This document shows, one piece after another, positions 59,338 to 64,000 of a DNA stretch of 64,000 nt. The position numbers and the translations under genes are program-made. This stretch comes from Limnochorda sp. L945t. GTDB lineage: Bacteria; Bacillota; Limnochordia; Limnochordales; Geochordaceae. The stretch is taken from assembly GCF_035593305.1 (NCBI RefSeq), contig NZ_CP141615.1, positions 310,001 through 374,000 on the forward strand, written 5' to 3'. Numbering within the stretch: the first letter of the stretch is position 1; every line of letters begins with the position of its first letter. Below the pieces are notes generated by a model. The model saw only the letters and a list, made by a program, of their open reading frames with translations. It did not search any database and was not told the origin of the DNA.

Positions 59338-60661
59338 GGGGCAGGCGCACCCGGGCCGTCGTACCGTGGCCCGGGCGTGAGTCGAGCTCGATGGTGCCGC
59401 CGTGGGCGGCGGCGATGGCCCGGCTGATGGTCAGCCCCAGCCCGGTGCCGCCCTCGCCGCTCGGCGAGAGGCGCCGGTAAAACGGCTCGAAGGCGCGCTC
59501 GATCTCCTCCGGCGCCATGCCCCGGCCCCGGTCGGCGATCTCCAGGACGAGCTCGGGGCCCTGGCGGCGCGCTACGAGCGTCACGAGCGAGTCCGGCGGG
59601 CTCGCCTCGATCGCGTTCTTGAGAAGATTGGTCAACAGGCGGGCGACCGCGATGGGGTCGCAGGGGGCCTGCAGGCCCTCCTCCACGTCGGTCACGAGGG
59701 TGACCCCCGCCCGCTCGGCCAGGTGCCGCACGTCCTGGACGGCCTGGTCTGCGACGGGCGCGATGGGACAGTCGGGCCGGATGCTCACCCCCGCGCCCTG
59801 GTCGTAACGGGCCAGCGCCAGCAGCTGGTTGGCGAGGTCGGTGAGGCGGCGGGCCTGCACCAGGGCCCGCTCCAGCGCATCCCGGTAGGCTTCGGGGGTC
59901 TGGGCCGACCGGAGGGCCACCTCGAGGTCCGCCACCAGCGCGCCGAGCGGCGTACGAAGCTCGTGAGAGGCGTCGTCCACCAGCCGCTGCTGCGCCTCGA
60001 AGGCGCGTCGAAGGCGCGCCATCATCGTGTTGAACGTGGTGGCCAGCTCCCGCAGCGTGGCATCGCCGTCCGCCGGCGGCACCCGGACGCCCAGGGCCTG
60101 GGAGTCGATCTGGGGAGCCGAGGCCAGCTGCGCGGCGGCCTGGATCATCCTCTCCACCGGGGAAAAGGCCCGGCGCGCCGAGAGGAAGGCGACCCCGCTC
60201 ACGACCACGGTGCCGACCAGGCCGATGACCGCGAGCACCCCTCGCAGTGCCGACAAGGCCTCCGCCATCTCGTGCAACGAGACCTGGCCGACGATCCGGC
60301 TGGAGCCGGGGGCGTCGAGGGCCACGAGCACGTCGTCGCTACCCGGCCACAACCATCCGAGACTGCCGAGCTCCGGCCCGTCCGGCCCGCGGCGCAGCAC
60401 GTAGCGGTACTCTTCGTGCTCGTCGTACCTCCGGGCGAGCCGCTCTGCGAGGTGGGACTCGCGCTCGTCCTCGTGCTCCGGCGAAGCGGCGGGCAAGCCG
60501 AGGCGAGAGGCGAGCCGGGTGTCGACCTGCCGCCACAAGACCGAAGCGGCCGCCACGTAGAAGGCGCCCATGGCGAGGAGCATGACCAGCGTCAGTACGG
60601 CGGCGGTCGTGACGGCCAGGCGGACCGGGAAGTGGTCCCTCCACCACCCGGCCGGGCTCAT
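59285..60661 (-). CDS. Sensor histidine kinase (HAMP/HisKA type)
   Basis: A 458-residue two-component sensor. Two membrane helices (AVTTAAVLTLVMLLAMGAFY near 16-38 and LAVIGLVGTVVVSGVAFLSA near 143-162) flank an extracytoplasmic loop of about 100 residues rich in H, E and R (EHEDERESHLAERLARRYDE). A HAMP segment follows, then the H-box DDASHELRTPLGAL, the N-box NLLKNAIEAS, DRGRGMAPEEIERAFEPFYR and GEGGTGLGLTI. It overlaps the response regulator by 4 nt (ATGA). The signal is unknown, but the operon suggests a redox or metal cue. Confidence 0.93.
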   Translation of the reverse strand: MSPAGWWRDHFPVRLAVTTAAVLTLVMLLAMGAFYVAAASVLWRQVDTRLASRLGLPAASPEHEDERESHLAERLARRYDEHEEYRYVLRRGPDGPELGSLGWLWPGSDDVLVALDAPGSSRIVGQVSLHEMAEALSALRGVLAVIGLVGTVVVSGVAFLSARRAFSPVERMIQAAAQLASAPQIDSQALGVRVPPADGDATLRELATTFNTMMARLRRAFEAQQRLVDDASHELRTPLGALVADLEVALRSAQTPEAYRDALERALVQARRLTDLANQLLALARYDQGAGVSIRPDCPIAPVADQAVQDVRHLAERAGVTLVTDVEEGLQAPCDPIAVARLLTNLLKNAIEASPPDSLVTLVARRQGPELVLEIADRGRGMAPEEIERAFEPFYRRLSPSGEGGTGLGLTISRAIAAAHGGTIELDSRPGHGTTARVRLPLRAADGSARTPAPRAGG

Positions 60662-61365
60662 CGGGGATCGCCTCCCGGAGAGGACTCGAGCGACTGCTCC
60701 ACGGTGACCAGGTATCCCACGCCTCTGCGGTTGACCAGGCGCACGTGGCTACCGAGGGCCTCCAGCTTGCGGCGGATGTTCTTGATGTGGGACCAGACGG
60801 CCTCTTCGGAGGCGTCCCAAGGCTGTGGCCATGCGGCATCCTGCAGGGCTGCACTCGGCACCGGGGTCCCTCCCGCCTGCACCAGCGCCGCCAGCAGGTC
60901 GAACTCCCGCCGCGTCAGCAGCACCTGCCGGCTCCCCACCCTGGCTGCCACCGCCAGGGGGTCGAGCACCAGGTCTCCGTAGCGCAGCTGCTTCTCGCCG
61001 CCTCCCGAGGAGCGCCGCACCAGGGCTCGGATGCGGGCCAGGAGCTCCTCGAAGGCGAAGGGCTTGACCAGATAGTCGTCGGCCCCCGCGTCCAGCCCCC
61101 GGACCCGGTCGCTCACCCGGTCGAGGGCGGTGAGCATCAGCACGGGCGTACGGTTGCCCTCTCCCCTCAAGCGCGCCAGCACCTGGTCGCCCGACAGCCC
61201 GGGCAGCCTCCTGTCCAGCACGATCGCGTCGTACCTGCGATCCGCGGCGAAGAGCAGCGCCTCGTGGCCGTCGGCGGCCGCATCCACCTGGAATCCGGCC
61301 GTCTGGAGCCCTCGTTCCAGCGCGTCACGCATGGCCGGGTCATCCTCGATGACCAGCAGCCGCAC
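60658..61365 (-). CDS. OmpR/PhoB-family response regulator
   Basis: A 235-residue regulator. The receiver domain shows LLVIEDDPAMRDALERGLQT, the phospho-acceptor aspartate in AIVLDRRLPGLSGDQVLARL, MLTALDRVSDRVRGLDAGAD and DYLVKPFAFEELLARIRALV. The winged-helix domain has LLTRREFDLLAALVQAGGTP, IKNIRRKLEAL and VNRRGVGYLV. Start GTG 61365 has AGGAGGG 8 nt upstream; longer in-frame readings are rejected. It is cotranscribed with the kinase and overlaps the ferric-reductase-like gene by 26 nt, so this operon is a likely target. Confidence 0.94.
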   Translation of the reverse strand: MRLLVIEDDPAMRDALERGLQTAGFQVDAAADGHEALLFAADRRYDAIVLDRRLPGLSGDQVLARLRGEGNRTPVLMLTALDRVSDRVRGLDAGADDYLVKPFAFEELLARIRALVRRSSGGGEKQLRYGDLVLDPLAVAARVGSRQVLLTRREFDLLAALVQAGGTPVPSAALQDAAWPQPWDASEEAVWSHIKNIRRKLEALGSHVRLVNRRGVGYLVTVEQSLESSPGGDPR

Positions 61366-61939
61366 CCGCCGCGACCCTCCTCTCCTCCGGTGCCCTGTCT
61401 CCTGCCCTCTGCCAGCGCTCCGCGGCCACCGTGGCCACGGCCACCAGGGCACCCACGGCCAGCCGGAGCAGCGGTGGCCCCAGGTCGGTGCCGGCCATCA
61501 AGCCGTGCCCGACCGCCACGGCGTACATCACGTTGCCCCACCGGTGCACGGCACGCCACCACCGGTTGCCCCAACTCGTCCTCCCATCGAAGCTTATCAG
61601 GAGCACGCTGAGCGCATAAAGCGCCAGCACGCCGAGGCCGGTCCCAAACGGCCGGTACGGCGCCACGAACGGGACGAGCAGCGCCTGCCAGGAAAACGGC
61701 ACCTTCGGGTCGGAGCGCAGGATCAGGGCGTGGAACAACGCAAAGCCCCACGCGACGATGGAGAGCAGGCGGTGCCACGTGAAAGCGGCCGCCGAGGCCC
61801 GGGATCGCCGGGCGCGTGCCATCGCTCCCGCGTAAGCTGCCGCCACTGCGAGCGTGTAGAAGAGCAGCGAGGTGAGGCCCGCGGCCCGGGAGAGATACCA
61901 GGGGCTCCACCATGCGGCGCTCCAGGATTCAAGAGGCAT
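61340..61939 (-). CDS. Ferric-reductase-like transmembrane heme protein
   Basis: A 199-residue integral membrane protein with about five to six helices. Two helices carry spaced histidines suited to b-type heme: TWHRLLSIVAWGFALFHALI and RAVHRWGNVMYAVAVGHGLM. This is the pattern of the ferric-reductase-like transmembrane domain also found in MsrQ/YedZ. There is no cytoplasmic FAD/NAD domain, so electrons must come from quinones or a partner protein. It starts 11 nt inside apbE and ends 26 nt inside the response regulator, implying a single translational unit. Confidence 0.82.
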   Translation of the reverse strand: MPLESWSAAWWSPWYLSRAAGLTSLLFYTLAVAAAYAGAMARARRSRASAAAFTWHRLLSIVAWGFALFHALILRSDPKVPFSWQALLVPFVAPYRPFGTGLGVLALYALSVLLISFDGRTSWGNRWWRAVHRWGNVMYAVAVGHGLMAGTDLGPPLLRLAVGALVAVATVAAERWQRAGDRAPEERRVAAGAAAGHRG

Positions 61940-62870
61940 GGGCGAGCGACACCCCCCAGGTCAGGACGCGCCCGTCCCGTAACCGGACGAACGCCGAAGC
62001 GTGGGGCCATCGCTCCATGAGCGCACCGATCCGGCGGGAACCGGCCAGGATCAGCGCCTTCGCCAGCACCTCGGCGCGCAGCGCCCCGCTCTCCGCGACC
62101 GTCGCCGAGACGACATCGGTGCGGACCGGAGCGCCGGTGCCCGGGTCGATGAGGTGGTGGGCAGGGCCCAGGGGACCGACCCACCACCGGCGCAGCCCCG
62201 ACGTCGCGACGCCGCCCTGCCGGACCTCCAGGGCGATGGGGCTGCCGTCCACCTGCACGACCCAAGGGGGAGAGCCGGGGAGAGCACGGGCGGCGACGTC
62301 GCCGCCGGCGTCGACGAGCGCGGCCCCGAAGCGCTGCGCCAGCCAGGCCGCCGCCGAATCAGCGGCGAGCCCCTTGACGACGCCGCCGAGGTCGAGGGCC
62401 GCTCCCGGACGGATCCGCACGGCCCGGATCGCCCGGTCGAGCTCGAACGGAGGACGGCCGGCCGGGCGCGCCCCCGCCGGCGGCTCTGCCTCGTCGCCCG
62501 GCGGCAAGAGGCCGGCCGGGCCACCCAGAGCGTGCCAGTCCCGGTCGTAACCATAGCGGGCGAGGGCCGGGAGCACCCCGGCGTCCACGAGCCCCCCGGT
62601 GGCCTCGTACGCCCACTGGGCCGCCTCGAGCGCCCAGAAGAGCAACGGGGAGACCAGGCACCACTGCCCGGCACAGCCGGCCCGGTTGAGGCGGGAGAGC
62701 TCGCTATCCGGCCGGAAGCGGCTGAGCGCCCTCTCGATCTCTTCGAACCAGGCCCGCCGCTCGGCCAGCACGCGCCGCGCCGCGTCCTCCTTCCCGGAAG
62801 CCGGCCGCACCATCAGCGTGATGGTGGTCCCCATGGCGTCGAAGCTCTCACGAAGGGCGGCTGACGACAT
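61929..62870 (-). CDS. apbE: FAD:protein FMN transferase (ApbE family)
   Basis: ApbE enzymes attach FMN covalently to a threonine or serine of extracytoplasmic redox proteins. Motifs seen: FDAMGTTITLMVRPA at the start, SRLNRAG, EATGGLVDAGVLPAL, the flavin-binding LDLGGVVKGLAADSAA, LVDAGGDVAARA, HHLIDPGTGAPV and ALRAEVLAKALILAG near the metal site. The start is ATG 62870 (313 residues); upstream in-frame residues look untranslated. No signal peptide or lipobox is visible, unlike many relatives. No FMN-binding acceptor domain is encoded in the window. It overlaps genes on both sides. Confidence 0.88.
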   Translation of the reverse strand: MSSAALRESFDAMGTTITLMVRPASGKEDAARRVLAERRAWFEEIERALSRFRPDSELSRLNRAGCAGQWCLVSPLLFWALEAAQWAYEATGGLVDAGVLPALARYGYDRDWHALGGPAGLLPPGDEAEPPAGARPAGRPPFELDRAIRAVRIRPGAALDLGGVVKGLAADSAAAWLAQRFGAALVDAGGDVAARALPGSPPWVVQVDGSPIALEVRQGGVATSGLRRWWVGPLGPAHHLIDPGTGAPVRTDVVSATVAESGALRAEVLAKALILAGSRRIGALMERWPHASAFVRLRDGRVLTWGVSLAHAS

Positions 62871-63294
62871 CGGGCACCGCCCCCGGCTGCGCCAGGCGGA
62901 CTCCCGGCGCCTGCACGCTCGCGGAGGGGCGGCGGGAACCGTGCTCGTCCTTCCGCTCGTGCCCCTCCTCGTCATACTCGTGGCCCTCTTCCCCGTACCA
63001 CCCGTGCTCGGCGTACTCGTGGAAGTCGCCGTGCTCCCCGCCGTACCAGCTCCCGGACGGCGCCAGGCCTTCCGCGGCAGGAGGTTGCAGGGCGTCCGGG
63101 CGTGCGGCGCCGGCTACCGGGGGCGAGGAGGACGGCGAAGGCGCCTGTGCCGCGGAGGCGGGCGTTTGCTTCTGGCGGACGAGGCCTCCCATCACGCCCG
63201 TGAAGACGAGGATGCCGGCCGTGCCGGCCGCCCAGGGCCACCACCAGCGCCGGTTGCGCCTGGGCGGCGTGGGCCGGGTATCGGATCCAGTCAT
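62848..63294 (-). CDS. Membrane-anchored His/Glu/Tyr-rich protein of unknown function
   Basis: I do not recognise this 148-residue protein. It has a basic N-terminus and one membrane helix (PWAAGTAGILVFTGVMGGLV, about 20-42), then a linker rich in A, S and P, then a remarkable segment (WYGGEHGDFHEYAEHGWYGE and EGHEYDEEGHERKDEHG) with six histidines and many acids and tyrosines, suited to binding metal outside the membrane. ATG 63294 is preferred, 10 nt after AAAGGAG; ATG 63303 is too close. It heads the operon and overlaps apbE by 23 nt. It may be a metal-binding or electron-transfer accessory, by inference only. Confidence 0.7.
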   Translation of the reverse strand: MTGSDTRPTPPRRNRRWWWPWAAGTAGILVFTGVMGGLVRQKQTPASAAQAPSPSSSPPVAGAARPDALQPPAAEGLAPSGSWYGGEHGDFHEYAEHGWYGEEGHEYDEEGHERKDEHGSRRPSASVQAPGVRLAQPGAVPDVVSRPS

Positions 63295-63391
63295 GAGAGG
63301 CATTCTCCTTTCCTCGGCCCATCATGCCACCCTCACCTGGAGCCAACCTGGAGAACGCCGACCGCTCCTGCGGCCCGCCCACGCCGGCTCA

Positions 63392-64000
63392 TCAGGGGCT
63401 CGAACGCCGGTGCTGCTCCCCGTCGAAGGAGAAGATCGTCTCCTTGCCGTCGACCACGGTGAGGAGGTGGACAGGGCGCCCCCACAGGCGGTGGACGTGC
63501 GGAAGGGTCTTCTCGAGGTGTTCGAGGTCCAGGACCTGGCCGTCCCACTGGTGGCGCAGCAACAGCTCCCCGGCGCCCCGGTAGTCGGCCTCCTCCACCC
63601 AGATGGAAGGGATGCCCCCGTTGGCCAGTTTCGCCGCGAGGGCGTCCCTGACGTGCTCCCAGTCGACGCTCTCCACCTGCCACTCGTCCCCCTGGTGGAC
63701 GAAGGTGAAGAGCTTCAGGTCCTCCACGACCTTCCGGCTGAGGTAGCTACGCACGAAGCTTGCGTCCGTCTCGAGCTCCCGCACCTCGAAGATCTTCTCC
63801 CGGCCCTGGCCCCCGGTCAATCCGAGCCGGCGCCGGTCCTCCTCCGAGGGATGGTCCCAGCGGGCTTCGATCGACTCGAAGATCTTCAAGCCCAGGAGAT
63901 AGGGGTTGAGGTGCAGGGGGTGCGGCTGGATGACCCCGGCGTGCATCCGGGCGAACTCCAGGGCGTCCTCCTCCCCCAGCTCCTCGTCGCGCATGAGGCG
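63392..64000 (-). CDS. spoVR: Stage V sporulation protein R family, C-terminal part
   Basis: The visible 202 residues are the C-terminal portion of a SpoVR-like protein (full length about 470); the N-terminus is beyond the right edge. Diagnostic segments are FARMHAGVIQPHPLHLNPYL, LLGLKIFESIEARWDHPSEE, FVRSYLSRKVVEDLKLFTFV and LLLRHQWDGQVLDLEHLEKT. In Bacillus SpoVR affects spore cortex formation; homologues also occur in non-spore-formers, where the role is unclear. It is transcribed toward the His-rich operon, with 97 nt between them and no clear terminator. Confidence 0.9.
   Translation of the reverse strand, partial: RLMRDEELGEEDALEFARMHAGVIQPHPLHLNPYLLGLKIFESIEARWDHPSEEDRRRLGLTGGQGREKIFEVRELETDASFVRSYLSRKVVEDLKLFTFVHQGDEWQVESVDWEHVRDALAAKLANGGIPSIWVEEADYRGAGELLLRHQWDGQVLDLEHLEKTLPHVHRLWGRPVHLLTVVDGKETIFSFDGEQHRRSSP

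Overview
The window (about 68-70% GC by eye) is a core stretch of chromosome from a spore-former-type, high-GC member of the Bacillota. The evidence for that placement is the sigma-H gene beside rpmG-secE-nusG, mini-RNase III directly after cysS, an L7Ae-like protein at the head of the rpsL-rpsG-fusA-tuf operon, a KOW protein between map and infA, zinc-type S14, S4, L33 and L36, an ECF transporter and truA after rplQ, and SpoVR at the right end. A deep-branching thermophilic lineage near Limnochordia, Thermaerobacter or Symbiobacterium would fit, but this is inferred from gene content only. I see no insertion sequence, prophage, CRISPR array or rRNA gene.

Layout. 1-3985 (minus strand): an FMN-riboswitch-controlled riboflavin operon ribD-ribE-ribBA-ribH, with ribH cut by the left edge. 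4054-6766: a TPR protein, a Tat-type metallo-hydrolase and a doubtful small membrane ORF. 6990-11298: cysS-mrnC-rlmB, then sigH with its own consensus promoter, then four tRNA genes (Thr-TGT, Tyr-GTA, fMet-CAT, Thr-GGT) ending in a terminator. 11315-23406: rpmG-secE-nusG-rplK-rplA, an L10-leader RNA, rplJ-rplL, and rpoB-rpoC behind their own promoter and a long structured leader. 23530-48816: L7Ae-like gene, rpsL-rpsG-fusA-tuf, the S10/spc/alpha ribosomal superoperon with secY-adk-map-infA, ecfA1-ecfA2-ecfT-truA, and rplM-rpsI. 48834-57074: a glycogen-debranching-like glycosidase directly behind rpsI, a class A penicillin-binding protein (minus), thioredoxin, an amidohydrolase and an aldehyde dehydrogenase. 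57194-64000: fumarase (minus), an unknown cytoplasmic protein, and a tightly overlapping minus-strand operon of a His/acid-rich membrane-anchored protein, an ApbE-type flavin transferase, a ferric-reductase-like heme membrane protein and an OmpR-type two-component system, followed by the C-terminal part of SpoVR.

How it works together: most of the window is the transcription-translation core. The sequence-visible control points are an FMN riboswitch, an L10-type leader, a structured rpoBC leader, a terminator placed directly before rpmG, and a set of very uniform sigma-A promoters (mostly TTGACA-17/18-TAGAAT). The most unusual features are long disordered tails on the transcription proteins, above all an approximately 240-residue acidic C-terminal tail on RpoB that ends in a basic cluster, echoed by a shorter tail on RpoC and an acidic N-terminal extension on NusG. 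The best candidate for an undescribed system is the His-rich/ApbE/ferric-reductase/two-component operon at 59285-63294. Initiation at GTG and TTG is very common, and I moved several starts on the basis of ribosome-binding sites and promoters.
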